Shown: positions 11,881 to 20,958 of the stretch, in pieces
Position numbering within the stretch: position 1 is the first letter of the stretch
Layout: every line of letters begins with the position of its first letter
From: Demequina mangrovi
Lineage (GTDB): Bacteria > Actinomycetota > Actinomycetes > Actinomycetales > Demequinaceae
Assembly (NCBI RefSeq): GCF_000759715.1
Contig: NZ_BBLU01000007.1
Location: 126,168 to 190,167, forward strand
DNA length: 64,000 nucleotides
Direction of reading: 5' to 3'
Program-made: the position numbers and the translations under genes
The notes under the pieces: model-generated
The model's input: the letters and a program-made list of their open reading frames with translations, nothing else
The model's database searches: none
Told to the model about the DNA's origin: nothing

Positions 11881-14382
11881 TCAGATGAAGAGCGTGGTGC
11901 CGCTCTCGTTCGCCTCGCCCAGGAAGGTCGCGACGCCCGCGAGCTCGACGCCGTCGAGCAGGTCGGACTGCGCCATGCCCAGCAGGTCCATCGTCATCGT
12001 GCAGCCCAGCAGGCGGGCGCCGCCGTCCTGGGCCGACTTGATGAGCTCGGGCAGCGACGCCACGTCGTTCTGCTTCATGACGTTCTTGATCATCGCGGTG
12101 CCCGCGCCGGCCATGTGCATCTGCGACAGCGTGAGCTTCTCCGCTCCGCGCGGCATCATGGCGCCGAACATCTTGTCCATCATCTTCTTCTCGCGCTTCG
12201 GCGGCTCGGCCTTGCGCAGGGCGTTGAGTCCCCAGAAGGTGAAGAACATCGAGACCTCGTCGCCCATGGCGACCGCGCCGTTGGCGATGATGAACGCCGC
12301 GAGCACCTTGTCGAGGTCGCCGCTGAAGACCACCATCGAGGTCTTGTTGGCGCCGGTGGACGATGCTCCGGTCGAGACCGGGACCACGCCGCCCTTGCGG
12401 AAGGTGCCCACAAAACCAGGGCCCTTCGGCTCGAGCGTGACGAGGGTGTGGCCGTTCTTGGACGCCCAGGCCGGACCGTCGAGCGCGAAGCCCGGGTCGG
12501 AGACGGTCACGCGGACCTCGTCGCCGGCGTTGGCCTTCTTCATCGCGTCCGCGAGGCGCATGATCGGTCCGGGGCACGCCAGCCCCGTGCAGTCGAGCTC
12601 GGTCAGCTGCCCGGTGGCGGCGGCGACGGCCGAGGCGACCGAGACCTTCTCCGCGTAGTTCTCCATCGGCGGCTGCGCGACGTACTGGTCGGCAGGGTTG
12701 TCGTGGACATGGCCGAAGGTGGTCGAACCGCCGGAGAGGGTGGCGACGTCGGTGAAGCCGTTCTGGACGAGGATGCGGTGCGCGAGGTACGAGCGGAAGC
12801 CGACGGCGCAGTACAGGCGGATGGGCTGGTCCTTGTCCTCCCACCCCTTCACCGCCTCGCGGAACGTGGCCAGCGGGACCGACTCCGCGCCGGCGAGGTG
12901 GTGGATGCCGTACTCCTCGGGCGTGCGCACGTCGATGAGGCGCGTGCCCTGCGGCAGCGGCCACTCCTGGGCGTACCAGAGGGTGAAGTCGCCGCGGATG
13001 GTGTTCGAGGCGACGAAGCCCGCCATGTTGACCGGGTCCTTCGCGGAGCCGAAGGGCGGCGCGTACGCGAGCTCCTGCTCCTCGAGGTCGAAGACGGTGA
13101 GGCCGGAGCGGACCGCCATCGCGAAGAGGTCGAGGCGCTTGTCGACGCCGTCGAAGCCGCAGGCCTGCGCGCCGAGCACGCGGCCGTCGGTGGGCGAGAA
13201 CAGCAGCTTGATGTGCATCATCGCCGTGCCGGGGTAGTAGCCGGCGTGGCCCGACGGGTGGACGTGCGCGACGCGGTACTCGACGCCCGCGGCGTCGAGC
13301 TGGCGCGAGGTCGCGCCGGTGCCGCCCGCGGTCATGTCGAAGACCTTGACGATGCTGGTGCCCTGGGTCGACTTGTACTCGGTGTCGCGGCCGCAGATGT
13401 TCTCCGCGGCGACGCGCGCCTGGCGGTTGGCGGGTCCGGCGAGAGGTGCGAGGTAGTTGCCGGGGAGCACGGGGTGCGGCGTCTCGACGGCGTCGCCCGC
13501 GGCGTAGATGTCGGGGTCGGAGGTCTGCATGTGCGTGTCGACCTTGATGCCGCCGCGCTCGCCCAGCTCGATCCCGGCGGCCTTGACCAGCTCGACGGCA
13601 GGCTTGACGCCCGCGGCGAGGATGACGAGGTCGGCCTTGAGCACGGTGCCCGAGTTGAGCTCGACGCTCACGCGGTCGGCGCCGTCGCTGTCGGAGAGGG
13701 GCTGGAAGGCCGCGGCCGCCGTCGAGAGGTGGAGGCCGATGCCGCGCATGCGGAGGTGCTGCTCGACCGGGGTGGCGATCTCGTGGTCCACCGGCGGGAG
13801 GATCTGGTCGGAGAGCTCGACGACGTCGACGTGCACGCCGCGGTGGTGGAGGTTCTCGGCCATCTCGAGGCCGATGTAGCCGGCACCGACGACGACGGCG
13901 GTCACGGTGCCGCGCTTGCCGGCCTTCTGCTCGGCGATCGCGTAGTCGAGGCGGGACTTGATGCGGTCCATGTCGCCGATGCGGCGCAGCACCTCGACGG
14001 CGGGGTGGTCGATGCCGGGCAGGGGCGGGCGGACAGCCTCGGCGCCCATGCAGAGGGCGAGCTTGTCGTAGGACTCGGTGTACTCGCGGCCGCTGTCGAC
14101 CTCGCGCGCGGTGACGGTCTTGGCCTCGCGGTCGATCGACACGACCTCGGTGGCGATGCGCACGTCGAGGTCGAGCGACTCGCGCAGGCTCTCGGGGGTC
14201 TGCAGCAGGAGGCGCGAGCGCTCCGAGATGACCTCGCCCACGTGGTACGGGAGCCCGCAGTTCGCGAACGAGACGTGGTGGCCGCGCTCGAAGACCACGA
14301 TCTCGGCGGACTCGTCGAGACGCCGCGCCCTCGCGGCGGTGGATGCTCCGGCGGCGACACCACCGATGACGACAAGCTTCAT
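11881..14382 (-). CDS. Four-domain persulfide enzyme: CoA-disulfide reductase - rhodanese - TusA - DsrE fusion
   Basis: An 833-residue protein. Residues 1-450 are an FAD/NAD(P) disulfide reductase of the CoADR/NADH-oxidase type: GGVAAGAS dinucleotide loop at 7-14, redox Cys42 in FANCGLPY, second nucleotide loop VVVGAGYIGLEMA. Then comes a rhodanese domain (about 465-560) with LYCAVGFRS as the active Cys loop, a TusA domain (about 590-660) with CTGLACPGPIMRL, and a DsrE2-like domain (about 690-833) with LLGCTMTMDLLG. The combination suggests handling of CoA or protein persulfides, with sulfur passed along successive Cys residues. The ATG has a strong RBS (GGAGGT). A CsoR/CstR-like operator lies upstream, and the gene is divergent from a Fur-family regulator. 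Confidence 0.88.
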   Translation of the reverse strand: MKLVVIGGVAAGASTAARARRLDESAEIVVFERGHHVSFANCGLPYHVGEVISERSRLLLQTPESLRESLDLDVRIATEVVSIDREAKTVTAREVDSGREYTESYDKLALCMGAEAVRPPLPGIDHPAVEVLRRIGDMDRIKSRLDYAIAEQKAGKRGTVTAVVVGAGYIGLEMAENLHHRGVHVDVVELSDQILPPVDHEIATPVEQHLRMRGIGLHLSTAAAAFQPLSDSDGADRVSVELNSGTVLKADLVILAAGVKPAVELVKAAGIELGERGGIKVDTHMQTSDPDIYAAGDAVETPHPVLPGNYLAPLAGPANRQARVAAENICGRDTEYKSTQGTSIVKVFDMTAGGTGATSRQLDAAGVEYRVAHVHPSGHAGYYPGTAMMHIKLLFSPTDGRVLGAQACGFDGVDKRLDLFAMAVRSGLTVFDLEEQELAYAPPFGSAKDPVNMAGFVASNTIRGDFTLWYAQEWPLPQGTRLIDVRTPEEYGIHHLAGAESVPLATFREAVKGWEDKDQPIRLYCAVGFRSYLAHRILVQNGFTDVATLSGGSTTFGHVHDNPADQYVAQPPMENYAEKVSVASAVAAATGQLTELDCTGLACPGPIMRLADAMKKANAGDEVRVTVSDPGFALDGPAWASKNGHTLVTLEPKGPGFVGTFRKGGVVPVSTGASSTGANKTSMVVFSGDLDKVLAAFIIANGAVAMGDEVSMFFTFWGLNALRKAEPPKREKKMMDKMFGAMMPRGAEKLTLSQMHMAGAGTAMIKNVMKQNDVASLPELIKSAQDGGARLLGCTMTMDLLGMAQSDLLDGVELAGVATFLGEANESGTTLFI

Positions 14383-14393
14383 GACATACCTCC

Positions 14394-14452
14394 AGGGGTA
14401 CTCGATCCTGCGCACCAAGATATCCCCCGGGGTATCCACACCTGGGGGTATC
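14394..14452 (-). promoter_or_regulatory. CsoR/CstR-type operator array upstream of the persulfide enzyme
   Basis: A near-perfect dyad GATATCCCCCGGGGTATC (14419-14436) is followed by a half-site GGGGGTATC (14444-14452) and preceded by AGGGGTACTC (14394-14403). Dyads of the form TACCCC/GGGGTA are bound by CsoR-family proteins. CstR, the persulfide-sensing branch, controls rhodanese/CoADR/TusA genes in other bacteria. No CsoR-family gene is in the window, so the regulator would be encoded elsewhere. Confidence 0.55.
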
Positions 14453-14530
14453 AAGTCCCGACTCCATTGTCGGAGCGCGGGCGCTCGGCCGCGCGTTATG
14501 TCCATGGTCCAGACGGCACGGAGCGATTCA

Positions 14531-14560
14531 TTTGAATGATTCAAAAAAAGCGCGTACGCT
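14531..14560 (+). promoter_or_regulatory. Fur/Per-box over a leaderless promoter
   Basis: TTTGAATGATTCAAA (14531-14545) is a perfect 7-1-7 palindrome and overlaps a second one, ATTCA-TT-TGAAT. It covers a -35 (TTGAAT, 14532-14537), which is 17 bases from the -10 TACGCT (14555-14560). The start codon begins 8 bases after the -10, so the mRNA is probably leaderless. The layout fits autorepression by the encoded Fur-family protein. Confidence 0.7.
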
Positions 14561-14567
14561 GTCCGTC

Positions 14568-15023
14568 ATGACCCTCAGCGACGCCACCGGACTGCTCCGC
14601 GGAGCGGGCCTGCGCGTCACCGAGCCCCGACGTGCGGTCCTCGAAGCGCTCGAGGGTCTCCCGCACGCCTCGGCCGATGCGATCCACGCGCAGGTCGTGC
14701 GCACGCTCCCCGACGTGTCCCTCCAGACCGTCTACAACGTGCTGCGCGACCTCACGGGCTCCGGCCTCACCCGTTCGATCGAGCCCGGGGACCACCCGGC
14801 TCGCTACGAGCTCCGGGTCGGAGACAACCACCACCACCTCGTCTGCACGCGATGCAGCGCGATCGTCGACGTGGACTGCGTGGTCGGCCACGCTCCGTGC
14901 CTGACCCCCAACGAGAGCCACGGCTTCGTCCTCAACGAGGCCGAGGTCACGTTCTGGGGCCTGTGCCTCGACTGCCAGGCCGCCGTCGGCCTCGCATCGG
15001 ATCCCGTCCCCTCCACCCACTGA
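14568..15023 (+). CDS. Fur family transcriptional regulator, probable peroxide sensor (FurA/CatR/PerR type)
   Basis: A 151-residue winged-helix metalloregulator. The DNA-binding helix region includes [16 protein letters not shown]. The His-rich NHHHLVC segment and two CxxC pairs (CTRC and CLDC) are the regulatory and structural metal sites of the family. The catalase gene follows after 26 bases, the usual FurA-KatG or CatR-KatA arrangement, so a peroxide-responsive repressor is likely. An in-frame TTG upstream (14532) lies inside the operator and was rejected as start. The chosen ATG has no Shine-Dalgarno and fits leaderless translation. Confidence 0.88.
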   Translation: MTLSDATGLLRGAGLRVTEPRRAVLEALEGLPHASADAIHAQVVRTLPDVSLQTVYNVLRDLTGSGLTRSIEPGDHPARYELRVGDNHHHLVCTRCSAIVDVDCVVGHAPCLTPNESHGFVLNEAEVTFWGLCLDCQAAVGLASDPVPSTH

Positions 15024-15049
15024 ACGCCACATCCCAAGGAGGAGCCTCC

Positions 15050-16564
15050 ATGTCGGAGAAGTTCACCACCACCAACTCCGGCGCCCCCGTCGCCTCGGAC
15101 CAGCACTCGCTGACCGTCGGCAACAACGGCGTCACCGCGCTGACCGACCACTACCTGGTCGAGAAGCTTGCGCAGTTCAACCGTGAGCGCGTTCCGGAGC
15201 GTGTGGTCCACGCCAAGGGCGGCGGTGCGTTCGGTACGTTCACCACCACCAACCCCGAGATCGCGAAGTACACCCGCGCGGCGCTGTTCCAGGACGGCGT
15301 CCAGACCGAGATGCTCGCGCGCTTCTCCTCGGTGGCCGGCGAGCACGGCTCGCCCGACACGTGGCGCGACCCCCGCGGCTTCGCGCTGAAGTTCTACACG
15401 ACCGAGGGCAACTACGACCTCGTCGGCAACAACACCCCGGTGTTCTTCATCCGCGACGGCATCAAGTTCCCCGACTTCATCCGCTCGCAGAAGCGCCTCC
15501 CCGGCTCGCACATGCGCGACAACGACATGCAGTGGGACTTCTGGACCCTGCAGCCGGAGTCGGCGCACCAGGTGACCTGGCTCATGGGTGAGCGCGGTCT
15601 CCCCCGCTCGTGGCGCGAGATGCAGGGCTACGGCTCGCACACCTACCAGTGGATCAACGCCGAGGGCGAGCGCTTCTGGGTGAAGTACCACTTCAAGAGC
15701 CAGCAGGGCGTGCACGGCCTCACCATCGAGGAGGCGGGCCAGCTCGCCGGCTCGGACGGCGACCACCACATCCGCGACCTCTACGAGCACATCGAGGCCG
15801 GCGACTTCCCGCGCTGGGACCTCTACGTGCAGGTCATGCCCTACGAGGACGCCAAGACCTACCGCTTCAACCCGTTCGACCTCACCAAGGTGTGGCCGCA
15901 CGGCGACTACCCGCTCATCCCCGTGGGCGTCATGGAGCTCAACAAGAACCCCGAGAACTACTTCGCGCAGATCGAGCAGGCGACCTTCGCCCCGTCGAAC
16001 TTCGTCCCCGGCATCGGCGCCTCGCCCGACAAGATGCTGATGGCGCGCATCTTCTCCTACGCGGACGCGCACCGCTACCGCGTCGGCACCAACCACGCCG
16101 ACCTCCCGGTCAACTCGCCGCACGCCGCGGACGCGAACGGTCACTCGTACGCCAAGGACGGCGCGATGCGCTACTCGTTCGCCTCGCCCGACACCCCGGT
16201 CTACGCGCCCAACTCGCACGGTGGCGCGCACGCCGACGCCTCCCGTGCCGGTGACGCGGGCAACTGGGAGTCGGACGGCGAGATGGTCCGCGCCGCCGCG
16301 ACCCTGCACGCCGAGGACGACGACTTCGGTCAGGCCGGCACCATGTACCGCGAGGTCTTCGACGACGCGGGCAAGGCCCACATCCTCGAGCAGATCACCG
16401 GTCACGTCGGCGCGGTGAAGTCCGACGCGATCCGCGAGCGTGCGATCCAGTACTGGACCAACGTCGATGCCGACCTCGGCGCCAAGCTCCGTGCGAACCT
16501 CGCGGGCGAGGCGCCCGTCGAGGCCGGCGAGCCCGGCACCGGCGTGGAGCCCGTCACCGTCTAA
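15050..16564 (+). CDS. katA: Catalase (monofunctional haem, small subunit)
   Basis: A 504-residue clade-3 type catalase that dismutates hydrogen peroxide. The distal His is in [12 protein letters not shown], the distal Asn in [13 protein letters not shown], and the proximal haem Tyr in [14 protein letters not shown]. Full length, with a short Ala/Glu-rich tail. AAGGAGGAG precedes the ATG by about seven bases. It is downstream of and probably co-transcribed with the Fur-family gene. A strong terminator follows. Confidence 0.96.
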   Translation: MSEKFTTTNSGAPVASDQHSLTVGNNGVTALTDHYLVEKLAQFNRERVPERVVHAKGGGAFGTFTTTNPEIAKYTRAALFQDGVQTEMLARFSSVAGEHGSPDTWRDPRGFALKFYTTEGNYDLVGNNTPVFFIRDGIKFPDFIRSQKRLPGSHMRDNDMQWDFWTLQPESAHQVTWLMGERGLPRSWREMQGYGSHTYQWINAEGERFWVKYHFKSQQGVHGLTIEEAGQLAGSDGDHHIRDLYEHIEAGDFPRWDLYVQVMPYEDAKTYRFNPFDLTKVWPHGDYPLIPVGVMELNKNPENYFAQIEQATFAPSNFVPGIGASPDKMLMARIFSYADAHRYRVGTNHADLPVNSPHAADANGHSYAKDGAMRYSFASPDTPVYAPNSHGGAHADASRAGDAGNWESDGEMVRAAATLHAEDDDFGQAGTMYREVFDDAGKAHILEQITGHVGAVKSDAIRERAIQYWTNVDADLGAKLRANLAGEAPVEAGEPGTGVEPVTV

Positions 16565-16575
16565 GCAGGACCCGG

Positions 16576-16621
16576 AAGGCCCGGTCCGCGCTCCTCCCCC
16601 TCGGAGCACGGGCCGGGCCTT
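16576..16621 (+). terminator. katA terminator
   Basis: AAGGCCCGG (16576-16584) pairs with CCGGGCCTT (16613-16621). An inner GCTCC/GGAGC stem extends it. Confidence 0.75.
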
Positions 16622-16649
16622 CGTCATGCCCGCCCGCCCCCGCCGATTG

Positions 16650-16737
16650 CCAATGACAAAGGTGACGCATGTGCCTCCCGGGACGATGCGTCGGTCCCGT
16701 GCGTCACATGCGACGCGGCATTCACATTCGCCATTGG
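16650..16737 (+). promoter_or_regulatory. Dense nested and competing inverted repeats upstream of sulP
   Basis: CCAATG (16650-16655)/CATTGG (16732-16737) encloses GTGACGCA (16662-16669)/TGCGTCAC (16700-16707), which encloses CGGGAC/GTCCCG. Alternative pairings also exist: GCATGTG (16667-16673)/CACATGC (16705-16711) and GCGTCG (16688-16693)/CGACGC (16711-16716). They could be operators or mutually exclusive RNA hairpins. No known riboswitch was recognised. Confidence 0.4.
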
Positions 16738-16843
16738 GAGTCGACGGACGGGGTGCAGGTACCCTGGTCGCGGCCGATGCCGGCCTCCCCTTCACGCACG
16801 TGGCGCCGCCGCGCGCTCGCACCTGCCCCGGATGGAGAGCACC

Positions 16844-18355
16844 ATGTCCGCGCCCACCCGCACCGCGACCGGCGTCCCCGAGGCGACCGTCGCCTCGTCC
16901 TGGCGCGCCGCGCTCAAGCCGCGCACCCTCCGCATCGAGCTCGTGTCGGGCCTCATGGTCGCGCTCGCGCTCATCCCCGAGGCGATCTCCTTCTCCATCA
17001 TCGCAGGCGTCGACCCGCGCGTGGGCCTCTTCGCGTCCTTCACCATGGCGGTGTCGATCGCGATCCTCGGCGGCCGCCCGGCGATGATCTCCGCCGCGAC
17101 CGCCGCGGTCGCGCTCGTGGTCGCGCCTCTCGCGAAGGAGCACGGCCTCGACTACCTGGTGCTCGCCGTGATCCTCGGCGGGCTCATCCAGGTGGCGCTC
17201 GGCCTCCTGGGCGTCGCCAAGCTCATGCGCTTCATCCCGCGCTCCGTCATGGTCGGCTTCGTGAACTCGCTCGCGATCCTCATCGCGATGGCGCAGCTGC
17301 CGCACCTCGCGGGCAAGGGCTGGGTGGTCTACGCGCTGGTCGCCGCGGGCCTGGCGATCATCTTCCTGTGGCCGCGGATCACCACGGTGGTGCCTGCGCC
17401 GCTCGTCGCGATCGTGATCCTCACGCTCGTCACCGTGGTCGCGAGCATCGCGGTGCCCACGGTCGGCGACGAGGGCGCGCTGCCCGAGGGCCTGCCCGGC
17501 CTCTTCATCCCCGACGTGCCGTGGACGCTCGACACGCTGCGCATCGTCCTCCCCTACGCGCTGGGCCTCGCGCTCGTGGGCCTGCTCGAGTCGCTCATGA
17601 CCGCGAAGCTGGTCGACGACATCACGGACACCCACTCCGACAAGACCCGCGAGGCCTGGGGCCAGGGTGCGGCCAACATCATCACCGGCATGTTCGGCGG
17701 CATGGGCGGCTGCGCGATGATCGGCCAGACGATGATCAACGTCAAGGCCGGCGGCGCGCGCACCCGCCTGTCGACGCTGTCCGCAGGCGTGTTCCTGCTC
17801 ATCCTCATCCTGCTGCTCGGCGACGTGGTCGCGATCATCCCCATGGCGGCGCTCGTCGCGGTCATGCTCTTCGTGTCGTGGGCCACGTTCGACTGGCACT
17901 CGATCCGGCCGTCGACGCTGCGCCGCATGCCGCGCTCGGAGACGTCGGTGATGCTGCTCACCGTCGCCGTGGTGGTCGTGACGCACAACCTCGCGTACGG
18001 CGTCGTCGCGGGCGTGCTGCTCGCTTCGGTGCTGTTCGCGCGCCGCGTCGCGCACCTCGCGGAGGTCGCGGGCGGACCGGTCGAGGACGGCGTGCGCCGC
18101 TACACCGTCGCCGGCGAGCTGTTCTTCGCCAGCTCCAACGACCTCTACAGCCAGTTCGACTACGCGGGCGACCCCGAGAAGGTCGTCATCGACATGACGC
18201 ACTCGCACGTGTGGGACGCCTCGACCGTCGCGGCGCTCGACGCGGTCGAGCACAAGTACGCCGCGCACGGCACCGAGGTGGAGATCGTGGGCCTCAACGA
18301 GGCCTCGCGCGAGTTCCACGGGCGGATGACCGGGCACCTCGGGGCAGGGCACTAG
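16844..18355 (+). CDS. SulP family anion transporter with STAS domain
   Basis: A 503-residue SLC26/SulP permease. It has 10-14 hydrophobic segments from about residue 30 to 400, including LVSGLMVALALIPEAISFSIIAG near the N-terminus and a GGMGGCAMIGQTMINVKAGGARTRLS loop. A C-terminal STAS domain (about 405-500) contains VVIDMTHSHVWDASTVAAL. Substrates in this family are sulfate, bicarbonate or other anions, and the sequence does not say which. I prefer the ATG at MSAPTRT, which has GGAG seven bases upstream. An ATG four codons earlier is possible. Confidence 0.88.
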   Translation: MSAPTRTATGVPEATVASSWRAALKPRTLRIELVSGLMVALALIPEAISFSIIAGVDPRVGLFASFTMAVSIAILGGRPAMISAATAAVALVVAPLAKEHGLDYLVLAVILGGLIQVALGLLGVAKLMRFIPRSVMVGFVNSLAILIAMAQLPHLAGKGWVVYALVAAGLAIIFLWPRITTVVPAPLVAIVILTLVTVVASIAVPTVGDEGALPEGLPGLFIPDVPWTLDTLRIVLPYALGLALVGLLESLMTAKLVDDITDTHSDKTREAWGQGAANIITGMFGGMGGCAMIGQTMINVKAGGARTRLSTLSAGVFLLILILLLGDVVAIIPMAALVAVMLFVSWATFDWHSIRPSTLRRMPRSETSVMLLTVAVVVVTHNLAYGVVAGVLLASVLFARRVAHLAEVAGGPVEDGVRRYTVAGELFFASSNDLYSQFDYAGDPEKVVIDMTHSHVWDASTVAALDAVEHKYAAHGTEVEIVGLNEASREFHGRMTGHLGAGH

Positions 18356-18407
18356 CCCCGAGGGCAGGTGGGCGTCCCGTGGGGCGCGAGTATCGCCGGA
18401 TTGGCGT

Positions 18408-18428
18408 GGTGAGTGTCCCGGCCGAGTG
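18408..18428. repeat. 21-bp dispersed repeat, copy 1
   Basis: GGTGAGTGTCCCGG-C-CG-A-GTG. A copy with two differences is at 39038-39058. It lies in the 81-base gap between two convergent genes, where no clear terminator is seen. Confidence 0.4.
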
Positions 18429-18436
18429 GTGAGGGG

Positions 18437-20791
18437 TCAGTCGGGGCGGGTGACCGCCGCCTTGACCAGGTCCGTCGCTGTCGCGTCGGGGAGGTAGGCC
18501 CGCAGGATCGCGAGGGCGATCGCGGGCAGCTGGGCCTCGTCCGGGTACATGAGGAACAGCGGACGATGCTCGGGCTTGAACTTCGCCTTGTACCGCTCGA
18601 GGCTCGCGAAGCCGTAGTAGGGCTCCATCGCGTCCGCGAGGACGTCGAGCATGCGCTCGACGCTGCCCTCGACCTCGCCCGAGTAGCTCAGCGGCGCGGC
18701 GGACAGCGAGATGAACTCGTAGCCGGCCTCCTTGAACTCCACCGCCGACTGCGCGATGAGGAACTCCATGACGCCGCTCATCACGCCGTCGTCGAGGCGC
18801 CGCTTCATGATGTCGATGGTCCAGCCGACCACGTCGCCCTCCCGGTAGACCGGCATCCAGCTGGTCATGCCGTGCACGGTGCCGTCCGCGTCGACCGCGA
18901 CGTGCATCTCGACGTTCGGGTCGTCGGCCTCGCGGAGGTCGCCCAGCGTGAAGCCCATCTCGGGCAGCGACTTGTCGCCCGCCCACTGCGCCGAGATCGT
19001 CTCGAGCTGGTCCTTCATGCCGCGCGGCGCGTCCGAGAACCGCACCGTCCGCATGGTCACGCCCTCGCGCTTCGCACGGTTGATCGCCGAGCGCACGTCC
19101 TGCCAGGCCTTTCCCGTGAAGGCGAGGTCGGGCAGCCGTACCACCGTGTCCTCGGCGACCTGGATCGCGCGCCAGCCCGCTCCCTCGAGCGTCGCGCGCG
19201 CCTCCTCGCTCACCCCGAAGTAGCACAGCCGCCACCCGCGGGAGCGGCAGAAGTCCGCGAACTCGAGGTGGGCGCGCTCGACGGCTCCCGCCGGACCCAC
19301 GGGATCCGACAGCACCACCACGGTGCTCCCGACCTGCTTGAACCCGATGCCGACGTCGCCCTCGTCCGAGATCCAGTGGTCGATGCCCTCCCAGCGGGTC
19401 ATGTAGCCGATGCTCGTCATGCGGGCGGTGCCCCGCTGGATCTCGATGAAGCGCTCGCGCACCGACTCGTCGGTGCGGTGCTGCCGCGAGACGAGCAGCA
19501 GGCTCGTGAGAAAGATCGCAAAGGCGAGGAACCAGATCACGCCGATGCTCGCGAGCAGCGCGCGCGCGAGGGGCGTCGTGCCCTCGATCCCGGTGGTGCC
19601 GCCGAACACGCGGACCGCGGCCTCGCCCACCGCCGTCCCCAGCGTGGGGGCGGGCTCGAGCTGGTCCTGCAGCGCCATGATCGCCACGACCGTGAACGTC
19701 ATGAGCGCCGCGAGGGTGACGAGCCCGCGCTTCCACACGCGGCCCCGGCTGGACCGGTCGCCCTTGACCGAGAAATGGCGCCGCCACCCGATCACGAGGA
19801 CCAGCAGCGCGACGTCGAGCGCCAGGTCGAGCGCGCCGGACGGCGAGAGGCCGTCGAAAATGGCGACCGCGACGAGCGCGAGCACCGTGAAGCCCGTGAG
19901 GATCACCACGTACCACCAGGCTCCCCGCCGCCCACGATGGAGCGCGTATGCGAAGGCGAGCGAGACCACCGCCCCGCCGACGAGCGCGAGGGTGGTGAGG
20001 CCGCCATCGTCCGGCGCCTCGCCGTAGCCGAGGATCCCCCCGTGCCCGGGCCAGATGCGCACCAGCAGCTGGTGCAGGCTCCCGAAGGCGAGGAGCACCG
20101 CCGCGGTGTCGCGCACCTCCTGCGGGCCGAAGCGCCAGTCGAAGGGCTCTCGCGCGCGGCCCACGATCCACGGGCCCACGAGGATGCCGACGCCGAAGGC
20201 CATCGCGTGCGTGAAGTCCCAGATCTCGGCGGCGTAGAGGATCATCGCGGCGCAGTACAGCAGCCCGATGAGCCTCACCCGTCGCCGCCACAGCAGCGGG
20301 AACCCGGCCGTCGCCGCGCCCACGGCTCCGAAGCCGCCGTTGCTGAGGCCCACGTCGGGGACGTGCGCGAGCTCCTCGGCCCAGCCGACGCCGAGCGCCC
20401 CGAGGCCGAGCAGCAGGAGCGCCGTCCCGAGCACCGCGGCCACGTGGGTGCCGAGCACCGCGATGAGCATCCGGAGCGTGCCGTAGTGCAGTTCGAGGTA
20501 GCCGCCGCCGAGGCAGAACGTGCCGAGGATGAGCGCGTACATCCACGGCTCGGGGGCGATCGCGGCGCCGGCGAGCAGGTTGATCCAGCGCCCGTCGGCG
20601 AACTCGTCGACGCCCCAGCCCCAGCGCTCGACGAGCCCGCTCGACTCCGCGGATCGCCAGAGCGCGCCGGTGAGCGCGCCGACCGCGAGCACCAGCACGG
20701 TGACGGCGATCGTGCCGGGCACGCGCGCTGCGAGGGCGAGCGCGCGTGAGAGTCGTGACGAGGGCTCGGAGGCGGGAGCATCGGGCGCCAT
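18437..20791 (-). CDS. Polytopic membrane protein with C-terminal DUF2156 domain (MprF/LysX-like aminoacyl-phosphatidylglycerol synthase family)
   Basis: A 784-residue protein. Residues 1-420 hold about 12 membrane segments. The first half of these looks rhomboid-like: GGGYLELHYGTLRML, then DVGLSNGGFGAVGA, then FTHAMAFGVG. Residues about 440-770 are a soluble DUF2156/GNAT-fold region (GIGFKQVGSTVVVLSDPVG, NRAKREGVTMRTV, SLSAAPLSY), as in the C-terminal half of MprF, which transfers an amino acid from aminoacyl-tRNA to phosphatidylglycerol. The amino acid and lipid here are unknown. The ATG start is at MAPDAPA. The gene is convergent with sulP and divergent from the DUF3566 gene. Confidence 0.75.
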   Translation of the reverse strand: MAPDAPASEPSSRLSRALALAARVPGTIAVTVLVLAVGALTGALWRSAESSGLVERWGWGVDEFADGRWINLLAGAAIAPEPWMYALILGTFCLGGGYLELHYGTLRMLIAVLGTHVAAVLGTALLLLGLGALGVGWAEELAHVPDVGLSNGGFGAVGAATAGFPLLWRRRVRLIGLLYCAAMILYAAEIWDFTHAMAFGVGILVGPWIVGRAREPFDWRFGPQEVRDTAAVLLAFGSLHQLLVRIWPGHGGILGYGEAPDDGGLTTLALVGGAVVSLAFAYALHRGRRGAWWYVVILTGFTVLALVAVAIFDGLSPSGALDLALDVALLVLVIGWRRHFSVKGDRSSRGRVWKRGLVTLAALMTFTVVAIMALQDQLEPAPTLGTAVGEAAVRVFGGTTGIEGTTPLARALLASIGVIWFLAFAIFLTSLLLVSRQHRTDESVRERFIEIQRGTARMTSIGYMTRWEGIDHWISDEGDVGIGFKQVGSTVVVLSDPVGPAGAVERAHLEFADFCRSRGWRLCYFGVSEEARATLEGAGWRAIQVAEDTVVRLPDLAFTGKAWQDVRSAINRAKREGVTMRTVRFSDAPRGMKDQLETISAQWAGDKSLPEMGFTLGDLREADDPNVEMHVAVDADGTVHGMTSWMPVYREGDVVGWTIDIMKRRLDDGVMSGVMEFLIAQSAVEFKEAGYEFISLSAAPLSYSGEVEGSVERMLDVLADAMEPYYGFASLERYKAKFKPEHRPLFLMYPDEAQLPAIALAILRAYLPDATATDLVKAAVTRPD

Positions 20792-20958
20792 GAGGTCACG
20801 CTAGCCCGGGACGCGCCGTCGCGGCAGGGTGAGGAGCGCCACGCGACCAGGGGGAATGACCTCCGCACGCGCCTCGGTTACCCTTGACGATGATGCCTGC
20901 ATGCCTGAGCGTGCGGGAACGGCCCGCTGAAGAGCGCGTCACACGACAGGGAGCATGA

